DNA of 9,669 nucleotides from Chloroflexota bacterium. Its GTDB lineage: Bacteria > Chloroflexota > Anaerolineae > SpSt-600. A program made the translations under genes and the position numbers. Position 1 is the stretch's first letter. Every line of letters begins with the position of its first letter. The notes below the pieces were generated by a model, which worked only from the letters and a program-made list of their open reading frames with translations, made no database searches and was not told the DNA's origin. Positions 1-6,403 of this stretch are shown one piece after another. Location: positions 1-9,669 of the forward strand of contig DRAO01000300.1 of the NCBI GenBank assembly GCA_011041825.1, given 5' to 3'.

Positions 1-218
1 GGTTTTGCCGCTTCCCCCACAAGCTCAAACCGATAGGTTATGCCATCCACTAGGGCTATGTTCTCCTTGAGCTCAACCTTGTGAGGGCGGCCATCAACCA
101 GGACTGTGTCGCCGTTTATCTGGATGTAAAAGGGCTGGCCGTTTACCATAACTTTGTCGCCGTCTATTTCGACTTCATAGGTTAAGTCGTCCACCTTCAG
201 CCGGAAGCGTTCTACCAT
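1..218 (-). CDS. Probable biotin carboxyl carrier protein, N-terminal part (cut by window edge)
   Basis: Only the first 72 codons are present; the gene runs off the left edge, so the biotinyl domain with its expected Met-Lys-Met site is not visible. The start at 218 is preferred over the in-frame ATG at 227 because AGGAGG lies 9 bases before it but directly abuts the other. The start overlaps the stop of the carboxyltransferase gene by 7 bases (ATGGTAG), which indicates coupled translation. The visible protein is all beta-like: residues 5-20, 21-36, 37-52 and 53-68 are four tandem 16-residue units of the type xxVxVDGxxYxVEIxG. Biotin carrier proteins encoded beside PycB/OadA commonly begin with such a 'VTVNGxxYEVEV' segment. 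The function is inferred from position and this resemblance; a different small beta-repeat protein remains possible because the diagnostic domain is out of view. Confidence 0.6.
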   Translation of the reverse strand, partial: MVERFRLKVDDLTYEVEIDGDKVMVNGQPFYIQINGDTVLVDGRPHKVELKENIALVDGITYRFELVGEAAK

Positions 219-1726
219 CGGACCCATCCTCCTGTGCCGGGCCTGCCGGCTAGTTTCCAAGGGGAGAAGGCAGGTTGCATAGGTCTCGGTTGAGCAACCG
301 GCGCAGGTGCAACCTTCTTCTTACGCCGCAAGTTGAGCAAAGCTGCGATGGCAGCGGTGATTTCCTCCTTGAAGCCCGTACCCTTAGCTCGCCTCTCCAG
401 AAACGGTCGGGCTACCTGAGGGAACAAAGCATAGGAGAGGATGTCCTCTTCGCTCTTGGCCAGAGGGCCTATCTCCTCTTTCGCCTTCTCGAAGCCAGGG
501 GGGATCAGGTCAGCCGGGCGGCAGTTTATCGGCTCCTCATCGCCTATGGCCAATTTCTTCACCTCAGGGTCTATGGGGGCAGGGGGGCGCCCGTAGAAGC
601 CTTTGATGTAGGCTTTGACCTCCTGGGGGATGATTTTGTAACGCTCCCCGAACAGCACGTTTAGCACTGCCTGGGTTCCTACTATCTGGCTGGTGGGGGT
701 TACCAAGGGCGGGTAACCGAGCTCCTCCCGGACCCGTGGGACTTCCTCCAGCACTTTGGGGAGGAGGTGGAGGGCTTTCTGCTCCTTGAGCTGGGCCACC
801 AGGTTGGAAAGCATTCCCCCCGGTATCTGGTACCTGAGGACGTTGACATCCACCCTGAGGGGGGCTTCAAAGGCCTTGTATTTCTCCCGCACCTTTGAGA
901 AATACTCGGCTATCTCGCTCAGAAGCTTCAGGTCAAGCCCGGGGTCCCGGGGGGTGCCCTTCAATATGGCCACCAGTGTTTCGACAGGAGGTTGGGAAGA
1001 GCCCAGAGCCAGGGAGGATATAGCCGTGTCCACGATGTCCACCCCGGCTTCTATGGCTTTAAGCACCGTGGCCGTAGCCATACCGCTGGTGTAATGGGTG
1101 TGAAGCTGGATGGGCACCTCGATTTCCTGCTTCAGGCGGCTCACCAATTCGTAAGCCACGTATGGTGATAAGAGCCCCGCCATATCTTTGATGCAGATGG
1201 AATCAGCCCCCATATCAACCAGTTCTTTGGCCATCTCCACGTATTTCTCTATCGTGTGGACGGGGCTGATGGTGTAACAGATGGCCGCTTGGACGTGGGC
1301 TCCTTCCCTCTTGGCTATCTTCATAGCCCAAGCCATATTGCGGGGGTCATTCAGGGCGTCGAAAATGCGGAAGATGTCTATGCCATTGGCCTTGGCTCGG
1401 ACGATGAACCTTTCGACGATGTCATCAGGGTAATGCTTATAGCCCACCACATTCTGAGCCCGGAGAAGCATCTGCAAAGGGGTATTAGGAAGCTTCTCCT
1501 TCAGGAGCCTCAATCTCTCCCAGGGGTCTTCGTTCAGATAGCGCATTGCCGAATCAAACGTAGCCCCACCCCACACTTCCATAGAATGGAAGCCCACCTG
1601 GTCCATCTTGGGGGCTATGGGGAGCATATCTTCGGTACGCATTCGGGTAGCCAGCAGCGATTGGTGGGCATCCCGAAAGGAGGTATCGGTTATGCGAACA
1701 GGTTTAGCCTCTCTCGCCTCCGCCAT
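212..1726 (-). CDS. Biotin-dependent carboxyltransferase subunit (oxaloacetate decarboxylase alpha / pyruvate carboxylase subunit B type)
   Basis: 504 aa. This family transfers CO2 between carboxybiotin and pyruvate/oxaloacetate in the cytoplasm. The N-terminal TIM-barrel carries the signature TSFRDAHQSL with metal ligand Asp19, the lysine that is carboxylated in this family (Lys180 in CIKDMAG), and the metal-binding His209/His211 in LHTHYTSG. The conserved PYC/OADA domain follows to about residue 460. The C-terminus is a Lys-Arg patch and an Ala/Pro-rich tail resembling the linker that in OadA leads to the biotinyl domain, but it stops there; the carrier is a separate, overlapping downstream gene. 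The ATG at 1726 is chosen because GGAG lies about 6 bases upstream; a TTG at 1786 would add 20 unlikely basic residues. Whether it works anaplerotically with a biotin carboxylase or as a decarboxylase cannot be told here: no carboxylase or membrane beta subunit is in view. Confidence 0.9.
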   Translation of the reverse strand: MAEAREAKPVRITDTSFRDAHQSLLATRMRTEDMLPIAPKMDQVGFHSMEVWGGATFDSAMRYLNEDPWERLRLLKEKLPNTPLQMLLRAQNVVGYKHYPDDIVERFIVRAKANGIDIFRIFDALNDPRNMAWAMKIAKREGAHVQAAICYTISPVHTIEKYVEMAKELVDMGADSICIKDMAGLLSPYVAYELVSRLKQEIEVPIQLHTHYTSGMATATVLKAIEAGVDIVDTAISSLALGSSQPPVETLVAILKGTPRDPGLDLKLLSEIAEYFSKVREKYKAFEAPLRVDVNVLRYQIPGGMLSNLVAQLKEQKALHLLPKVLEEVPRVREELGYPPLVTPTSQIVGTQAVLNVLFGERYKIIPQEVKAYIKGFYGRPPAPIDPEVKKLAIGDEEPINCRPADLIPPGFEKAKEEIGPLAKSEEDILSYALFPQVARPFLERRAKGTGFKEEITAAIAALLNLRRKKKVAPAPVAQPRPMQPAFSPWKLAGRPGTGGWVRW

Positions 1727-1790
1727 TTGCCACTCCTCTCTCTTGCTTTTGGGTCTTGGATGGCCGTTAGGGGGCCTCCGTCTCAACCCA

Positions 1791-1839
1791 CCCGGTGGCC
1801 GAACCGCCGGGCCAGTTCAATGAAGCCCCCTACGGGGCT
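1791..1839 (-). other. Two hairpins in the leader of the carboxyltransferase gene
   Basis: The 203-base gap between the histidine kinase stop and the carboxyltransferase start has no gene. It holds two short inverted repeats: 1791-1811 (arms CCCGGTGG and CCGCCGGG around a 5-base loop, one wobble or mismatch) and 1824-1839 (AGCCCC, loop CTAC, GGGGCT, perfect). Neither is followed by a T-run in the minus direction, so they are poor terminators; they could be mRNA leader structures. A weak -10-like TATAGA lies upstream on the minus strand near 1870 but no good -35 goes with it, so I do not call a promoter. Confidence 0.35.
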
Positions 1840-1919
1840 GAAGAATGAGCCCGTCAGGGCACAGCCTCTATATCTCAAAAACACCGTTTTGCCCCTCAGG
1901 TTGTGGAGGACACCAGATA

Positions 1920-1956
1920 GCCCCTTGGCTCAGGCTTTATCCTGAGGCTTAGGGGC
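1920..1956 (-). repeat. Near-palindrome across the histidine kinase stop codon
   Basis: The outer arms GCCCCT (1920-1925) and AGGGGC (1951-1956) and the inner arms CTCAGG (1929-1934) and CCTGAG (1941-1946) are all perfect. They are separated by a small internal loop (TGG against GCTT) and a 6-base apical loop. The TGA stop of the kinase gene (1932-1930) lies inside it. There is no following T-run on the minus strand, so it is either a weak or factor-assisted terminator, an mRNA 3'-end stabiliser, or chance. Confidence 0.4.
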
Positions 1957-3537
1957 CTCTTTGGGCTCGTTTTGGGAGGGAAGGCTGAACCAGAAAGTGC
2001 TGCCTTTGCCTACTTCGCTTTCCACCCAGATGCGCCCACCCCACAGTTCCACCAGTTCCTTGGCTATGGAGAGGCCAAGGCCCAGCCCTCCATGCTTGCG
2101 GGTTAAGGGGTCCTCCACCTGGTAAAAGCTCCAGAAAATCTTCTCCTGTTCCTCAGGAGGTATGCCAATGCCATTGTCTTTCACGTACATCAATGGCCTG
2201 TCCCCATTTTCAACGCCAATCTTTATCTCCCCTCCTGGAGGTGTGAATTTGACGGCGTTGGAGACAAGGTTGCTCAGGACCACCTCCAGCTTAGCCGGGT
2301 CGGCTCGAACTTTGAACAGCCCGGACGGTATCTCCACCTCAATCTTCTGGTTCTTGTCCCTGGCTATTGGCCTGTAGCCCTCCAGGACCCTCTCTATCAG
2401 TTCGGGCAAAATCACATCCCTGACCTGAACGGTCATAGCTTTCTGAGCCAGCCTCTTCAGGTCCAGCATATCGTTGATCAACGAGGAGAGCCGCATAGAG
2501 TTTCGCATTATCACCTGGGCGTATTCCTTGGATTCCGGGTCCTTGGCCTCTTCCAGCAGCAGGGAGGCATAACCTATGACCAGGGAAAGCGGGGTGCGGA
2601 GTTCGTGGGAGACAATGGTGATGAAATTGCTCTTCATCTTATCCAGTTCCTGGAGTTCCCGGAACGCCCTTTGGATTTCCTCAAACAGCCGGGCGTTCTC
2701 CAAAGCCACAGCCGCTTGCCCTGCCAGTATCGTAATGAAATCGGGGTCAGATGCCAGGAAGGGAGATGCCTGGGTGGATTTAAGGGCGGCAAGGAAGCCC
2801 AGGAGCCTTTCTCCTACCCTCAGGGGGGCCACAAGCATCTGCCCTATGCCTGCTTTCCTCATTAACTCCGCCAGCTCTGTATCGGCAATCTCGGCCAATT
2901 GCCAGAGGATAGCCTCCCTAGCTTCCTCGATTTCAATCATCACCTTCGTCTGAAGCTCAGTGGTCAGGATGATTGAAGTCTCTTTAGGCAGATGGAGGAG
3001 TGTGTCTGAATCCACCAGGTACAGCCAACTGCTATCGGTGGCGAGGCTCTCGGTGGTAATCTGGAGTATTTCCTCCTCCAGCCGGGGGAGCTCCAGGGTG
3101 CTCATAAAGGTTTTGGAAAGTTCAAAGAGAGGCAGAAGCGCTTTGAGGCGCAGGTTGTCCCGGCGCAGCCTCTCGATTTCCAGAACCTTGGATACCGTGT
3201 TGACCAGCTCCTCGGGGGTAAAGGGCTTGAGCAGGAATCCCTGGACTCCTACCTTTATGGCCCGCAGGGCCAAATCCATCTGCCCGTAGCCGGTTATCAC
3301 CACACATAGGATTTCCGGTTGAATCTCCCGGATAGCCTGGGTGGTCTCTATGCCATCCAAACCTGGCATTCGGATGTCGGTCAGGAGGAGTTCAAAGGGC
3401 TTTTCCCGGGCCTTCTTGATGGCTTCATACCCGTTAGGGACTGGCTCGACCTCGTACCCCTCTTGTTCTAGGATTATCTTGCACAGGTTCCTCACGGATT
3501 CTTCATCATCTACCAGAAGGATGCGCTCTCTGACCAT
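1930..3537 (-). CDS. Soluble response-regulator receiver / GAF / histidine kinase hybrid
   Basis: 535 aa. The domain order is a receiver domain (about 3-118), a short helical linker, a GAF-like sensor domain (about 145-285), a HisKA dimerisation helix pair (about 300-365) and a HATPase_c ATP-binding domain (about 405-522). The receiver has the acidic pair in VDDEE, phospho-acceptor Asp54 (TDIRMPG), Thr82 and Lys104. The kinase core has the H-box SHELRTP with His311, the N-box NLVSNAVKF with Asn427, the G1 box DNGIGI with Asp454 and the G2 box GLGLGLS, so both halves look active. There is no membrane segment or signal peptide and no DNA-binding output domain, so it should sense a cytoplasmic cue and pass phosphate to a partner not encoded here. 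ATG at 3537 is chosen (AGGAG 8 bases upstream) over an in-frame GTG at 3546. It starts 11 bases after the M16 gene stops, suggesting the same mRNA. Confidence 0.92.
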   Translation of the reverse strand: MVRERILLVDDEESVRNLCKIILEQEGYEVEPVPNGYEAIKKAREKPFELLLTDIRMPGLDGIETTQAIREIQPEILCVVITGYGQMDLALRAIKVGVQGFLLKPFTPEELVNTVSKVLEIERLRRDNLRLKALLPLFELSKTFMSTLELPRLEEEILQITTESLATDSSWLYLVDSDTLLHLPKETSIILTTELQTKVMIEIEEAREAILWQLAEIADTELAELMRKAGIGQMLVAPLRVGERLLGFLAALKSTQASPFLASDPDFITILAGQAAVALENARLFEEIQRAFRELQELDKMKSNFITIVSHELRTPLSLVIGYASLLLEEAKDPESKEYAQVIMRNSMRLSSLINDMLDLKRLAQKAMTVQVRDVILPELIERVLEGYRPIARDKNQKIEVEIPSGLFKVRADPAKLEVVLSNLVSNAVKFTPPGGEIKIGVENGDRPLMYVKDNGIGIPPEEQEKIFWSFYQVEDPLTRKHGGLGLGLSIAKELVELWGGRIWVESEVGKGSTFWFSLPSQNEPKEAPKPQDKA

Positions 3538-3548
3538 TTTCCTCACTC

Positions 3549-4817
3549 CTATAAGTTAAACACCTTTACCCAATCCTTTTCCTCACCGAAGGGGCCTATA
3601 ACCGCTAGGTTAAAGTTGGAGGGCTTCAGCAATTCACACGCCAACCTCCTTACATCCTGGGGGGTTACGGCTTCGATGGCCTCTATGACTTCATCCACGC
3701 TTAAAATGTGGCCGAGGAGGAGTTCCTGCCGCCCCAGCCAGGCTGCCACGCTGAAGGAATCTTCAAGCTGAAGCAGCAACCTCCCTTTAATGAATTCCTT
3801 GGCCTTCCGAAGCTCTTCTTCGGGCACTTCTTGCTCTTTCAGGCGGGCCAGCTGCTCGGCTATGGCGCACAGGGCTTCATCGAAGCGGGATGGAGCTATC
3901 CCTGCCGAAATCCCCATTGCCCCTGTGTCCTGGAAGAATTCCAGGTAAGAATGGATCCTGTAGGCCAGCCCCCTCTTCTCCCGGATTTCCGTAAAGAGGC
4001 GGGAGCTCATCCCCTCGCCCAAGATGGCGTTCATAACCCTGAGGGCAAAGCGGTCAGGGTGGTTAAGGGGCAGGCCACGCCAGTTCAGAACCATATGTAC
4101 CTGCTCAGTCTGGCGCTTTTGGTAATCCTGAGAAGGGCCATCACTGTGGTTGGGCGCAGGGAGATAGGAGAAAGCCCTGCCATCCACCCACTCCTCCAGG
4201 TATTCCGATACCGCATCCAGCACCTCCTGATGGCTGATATCGCCGGCGACGCTTATCACCGCTTGAGAGGGGATGTAATGGCGGCGCATATAATTAACGA
4301 GGTGTTGGCGGGTTAAGTTGCTGAGGCTCTCCCGGGTCCCTATGATTTCCCGTCCCAGGGGATGCCCAGGCCAGAGGAGGTGGATGGCCATAATGTAAAC
4401 CCAATCTTCCGGGGAGTCCATCAGCATATTCATTTCCTCCAGGATGACGTGGCGTTCCTTCTCCACATCCTCTTCCCGGAAGAGAGGGTTGAGGAGCATA
4501 TCGCTGAGGATTTCAAATCCCAGCTTCCAGTGAGGCTTGGCCAGCTTTGCCCAGTAGACGGTGACCTCCTGCCCGGTGCTGCCGTTTATGAGCCCTCCAA
4601 CTCCTTCCACAGCTGAGGCGATGTGAAGGGCTGTGGGCCATTTCCGGGTCCCCTTAAAAAGGAGGTGCTCGATGAAGTGCGAAGCACCTCCTTCGGATTC
4701 AGCCTCATAACGGGAACCCACCCCCATATAGAAAGCAATGCTCACCGAACGAGTATGAGGCATCGGGGAGCTAAGCACTCGGAGGTTGTTGGGTAGCACG
4801 GTCTTCTGGTATTCCAT
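3549..4817 (-). CDS. M16 family zinc metallopeptidase (YmxG/processing-peptidase-like)
   Basis: 422 aa, the usual length for the two-lobed bacterial M16 peptidases related to mitochondrial processing peptidase. The inverted zinc motif HxxEH is intact (His47, Glu50 general base, His51 in HFIEHLLFKGT). The third ligand is expected at Glu128 in ERHVILEEM, 77 residues after His51, the same spacing as in pitrilysin. A second M16_C-type lobe follows, with the typical segment around GLPLNHPDRFALRVMNAILG and a REKRGLAY motif. There is no signal peptide, so a cytoplasmic protein is predicted; the family cleaves unfolded peptides inside a clam-shell chamber. The start codon directly follows the TGA of the TPR gene (TGAATG) with GGAGG upstream, so translation is probably coupled. 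Its substrate cannot be inferred from sequence. Confidence 0.92.
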   Translation of the reverse strand: MEYQKTVLPNNLRVLSSPMPHTRSVSIAFYMGVGSRYEAESEGGASHFIEHLLFKGTRKWPTALHIASAVEGVGGLINGSTGQEVTVYWAKLAKPHWKLGFEILSDMLLNPLFREEDVEKERHVILEEMNMLMDSPEDWVYIMAIHLLWPGHPLGREIIGTRESLSNLTRQHLVNYMRRHYIPSQAVISVAGDISHQEVLDAVSEYLEEWVDGRAFSYLPAPNHSDGPSQDYQKRQTEQVHMVLNWRGLPLNHPDRFALRVMNAILGEGMSSRLFTEIREKRGLAYRIHSYLEFFQDTGAMGISAGIAPSRFDEALCAIAEQLARLKEQEVPEEELRKAKEFIKGRLLLQLEDSFSVAAWLGRQELLLGHILSVDEVIEAIEAVTPQDVRRLACELLKPSNFNLAVIGPFGEEKDWVKVFNL

Positions 4818-5471
4818 TCACTCCCCTCCCTTGAGCTCTTTGAGCAGCTTTTTGGCTTCATCCGTCGCTCTCGGGTCCTGCCCGGGGCCTATCTCTAGGA
4901 AATGTTCCAATGCTTCGATGGCTTTTTCCTTCTCCCCTCGCAATTTGTAGATTACCCCTAAACCATAATAGGGTTCCGGCAGGGAAGGCTTTAGTTCCTT
5001 CGCCTTCTCCATCTCCTCAAGGGCTTCATCCAGGTTGTTAAGTTGGATGTAGGCTGCCCCCAGGAGATAATGGAGTTCAGCATCATCGGGGGCCAGCCCC
5101 AGGGCTTTCTTATATTGCTCCACAGCTTTGTCAAGTTCCCCTTTGCTGTAATAGACCACCCCCAGGTTGCTCATAGCCCCGATATGCTCGGGGTCCAGCG
5201 AGAGCACCTTTTGATAGGCTTTGATGGCTTCGTCGAAGCGGCCAAGCCTGGTGTATGCATTGCCCAGGAGGAAGTGAGCTTCGGCGGAATCAGGGGCTAT
5301 CCTGGTGGCTTCCTCCAGGTCCGCCACAGCCCCCTTCAGGTTGCCAGCTTCGAGTTTGGTTTTAGCAGATTCTATAAGTTCTTCTGCTGAACCGGAGGGG
5401 GTCGAAGGGGCAGTGGTGCACCCGCAAAGGAAAGCTATAAGCACTATGAAAACTGAGATCCGCTTGACCAT
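4818..5471 (-). CDS. TPR-repeat lipoprotein
   Basis: 217 aa from ATG at 5471, chosen because GGAG lies 8 bases upstream; a GTG at 5480 abuts that site. The N-terminus is a lipoprotein signal: Lys3-Arg4, a hydrophobic stretch, then the lipobox LCGC with Cys18 as the predicted lipidated residue, followed by a Thr/Pro/Ser-rich linker. Five consecutive tetratricopeptide repeats fill residues 30-61, 62-95, 96-129, 130-163 and 164-197, with near-perfect 34-residue spacing and the canonical pattern of Gly/Ala and a terminal Pro (DP, AP, KP, GP). A short charged tail ends in KGGE. TPR arrays are protein-docking scaffolds; this one should sit on the outer face of the cytoplasmic membrane. It is directly coupled to the M16 gene, but M16 has no visible export signal, so direct contact between the two proteins is not expected without another route. 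Confidence 0.9.
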   Translation of the reverse strand: MVKRISVFIVLIAFLCGCTTAPSTPSGSAEELIESAKTKLEAGNLKGAVADLEEATRIAPDSAEAHFLLGNAYTRLGRFDEAIKAYQKVLSLDPEHIGAMSNLGVVYYSKGELDKAVEQYKKALGLAPDDAELHYLLGAAYIQLNNLDEALEEMEKAKELKPSLPEPYYGLGVIYKLRGEKEKAIEALEHFLEIGPGQDPRATDEAKKLLKELKGGE

Positions 5472-5521
5472 AGCTCTCACTCCACAGAAAGATATTATCT
5501 TTTACGTGGCAACGAGACCGC

Positions 5522-5545
5522 ACAAAGTAAAGCCCCAGCAGGGGC
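5522..5545 (-). terminator. Weak terminator or attenuator hairpin between the MBL and TPR genes
   Basis: On the minus strand GCCCC (5545-5541), loop TGCT and GGGGC (5536-5532) form a perfect 5-bp GC hairpin, followed by TTTACTTTG. It lies in the 90-base gap after the MBL stop and could reduce read-through into the TPR gene. The T-tract is interrupted, so termination would be partial. A poor -10-like GATAAT lies downstream near 5490, without a good -35. Confidence 0.35.
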
Positions 5546-5561
5546 AGGGTGTGTCTTCGCC

Positions 5562-6203
5562 CTATTTCTGCCTCTGCTCTAAAAGGCAAATGCGGGTTTC
5601 GGCAGGGAGGTTCTGCTTGGTCAACTTAAGGCTTGTCAAAGTCTCAGGCTTAGAGATGCCCATCTCCTGGAAGAACTTGGTAACCGAATTCAGCTTGAAG
5701 GCAAGCCCCTTGGTTCGGTAATGCATCGGAATAACAATCGAAGGCTCCAAAAGCCTTATGACCTCAGCGGCTTCGGAAGCGGTGAGGGTGGAAACTCCGC
5801 CCACAGGGATTAGCAGCACATCTACATTGGTTAGGGCCTCCACCTGGGTCTCATTCAATATATGGCCCAAATCCCCCAGATGGCAGATGGTCATACCATC
5901 GAATTCAAAGAGGAAAACCACGTTTTTGCCCCTGTCCCTGCCCTTACGGCGGTCGTGATACGTGGCAATGCCCGTTATGAAAACCCCTTTAACCTCGTAT
6001 TCTCCGGGGCCATCCAATACTTTGGGTTTGCCCTTGACCTTCTTCCAATTGCTGTGTCCAGGATGATGGTGGCTCACGGTAACGATGTCCGCCTTGAGAG
6101 GAGGAAGGGAGTAGCCGATGGATTCATCGTAAGGGTCAGTTACGATGCTTATCCCCTTATCTCTTATCCTGAAACAAGAATGGCCGTACCAGGTAATCTC
6201 CAT
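5562..6203 (-). CDS. Metallo-beta-lactamase-fold protein, UlaG/UPF0173-like
   Basis: 213 aa, normal for the small one-domain UlaG/UPF0173-like MBL proteins. The family start YGHSCFRI with His8, an early Asp-Pro (DPYD, 23-26), GPGEYEVKG (65-73), the GDLGH segment with Asp111 and His114, and PMHYRT with His161 are all present. The metal motif normally written HxHxDH reads His45-His46-His47-Pro48-Gly49-His50, so the Asp is replaced by Gly and only part of the usual two-metal site remains. It is predicted to be cytoplasmic; substrate unknown. AGGA lies 8 bases before ATG 6203, and a good promoter precedes it (6244-6272). It is the first gene of the leftward cluster. Confidence 0.85.
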   Translation of the reverse strand: MEITWYGHSCFRIRDKGISIVTDPYDESIGYSLPPLKADIVTVSHHHPGHSNWKKVKGKPKVLDGPGEYEVKGVFITGIATYHDRRKGRDRGKNVVFLFEFDGMTICHLGDLGHILNETQVEALTNVDVLLIPVGGVSTLTASEAAEVIRLLEPSIVIPMHYRTKGLAFKLNSVTKFFQEMGISKPETLTSLKLTKQNLPAETRICLLEQRQK

Positions 6204-6243
6204 AGCAGTATTCCTGAAAGAAAGTGGTTAGCCAACGCTTTCT

Positions 6244-6272
6244 ATTATAACCTCTAGGCCGCTGTGATGCAA
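6244..6272 (-). promoter_or_regulatory. Sigma70-like promoter for the leftward cluster
   Basis: On the minus strand TTGCAT (6272-6267), a 17-base spacer and a perfect TATAAT (6249-6244). Transcription would begin near 6237, giving a leader of about 34 bases before the MBL gene. The -10 is consensus and the spacing ideal; the -35 matches at three of six positions. Confidence 0.65.
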
Positions 6273-6301
6273 ATCGCCCTTGCGTTTGCCTTTTGCCTGA
6301 G

Positions 6302-6317
6302 CTTATGCTATCATAAG
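6302..6317. promoter_or_regulatory. Candidate operator: perfect inverted repeat between divergent promoters
   Basis: CTTATG-CTAT-CATAAG, 6-bp arms and a 4-base centre. Its midpoint is about 68 bases from the predicted EF-G2 start site and about 73 bases from the leftward start site, nearly midway between the two promoters. It is not followed by a T-run, which favours a dimeric regulator site over a terminator. A 7-base-spaced repeat of TTTGCC (6285-6290, 6292-6297) lies beside it. Confidence 0.45.
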
Positions 6318-6341
6318 GAAGCCACCGTTTCGTTTTTTCCC

Positions 6342-6370
6342 TTGACAGAAAGGCTATCAACGGTTAAAAT
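6342..6370 (+). promoter_or_regulatory. Strong sigma70-like promoter for the EF-G2 gene
   Basis: Perfect -35 TTGACA (6342-6347), 17-base spacer, -10 TAAAAT (6365-6370, five of six consensus). Transcription would start near 6377. A strong Shine-Dalgarno GGGAGGT (6391-6397) then sits 7 bases before the ATG at 6404. Confidence 0.85.
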
Positions 6371-6403
6371 ACCTTTCCGTAAAGTTCCCTGGGAGGTAGA
6401 TGG

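Noticed and set aside
1256..1945. 229-codon open frame on the plus strand
   Set aside because: It lies antisense to the well-supported carboxyltransferase gene and runs into its leader; the product shows no recognisable motif and there is no Shine-Dalgarno site, so it is a shadow frame of a GC-biased gene.
3708..4316. 202-codon open frame on the plus strand
   Set aside because: It is fully antisense to the M16 peptidase, whose motifs are intact; its composition looks like a reverse-strand shadow.
6157..6360. 67-codon open frame on the minus strand upstream of the MBL gene
   Set aside because: It spans the leftward -10 and -35 elements and overlaps the MBL start; the basic product has no motif, so this is intergenic sequence.
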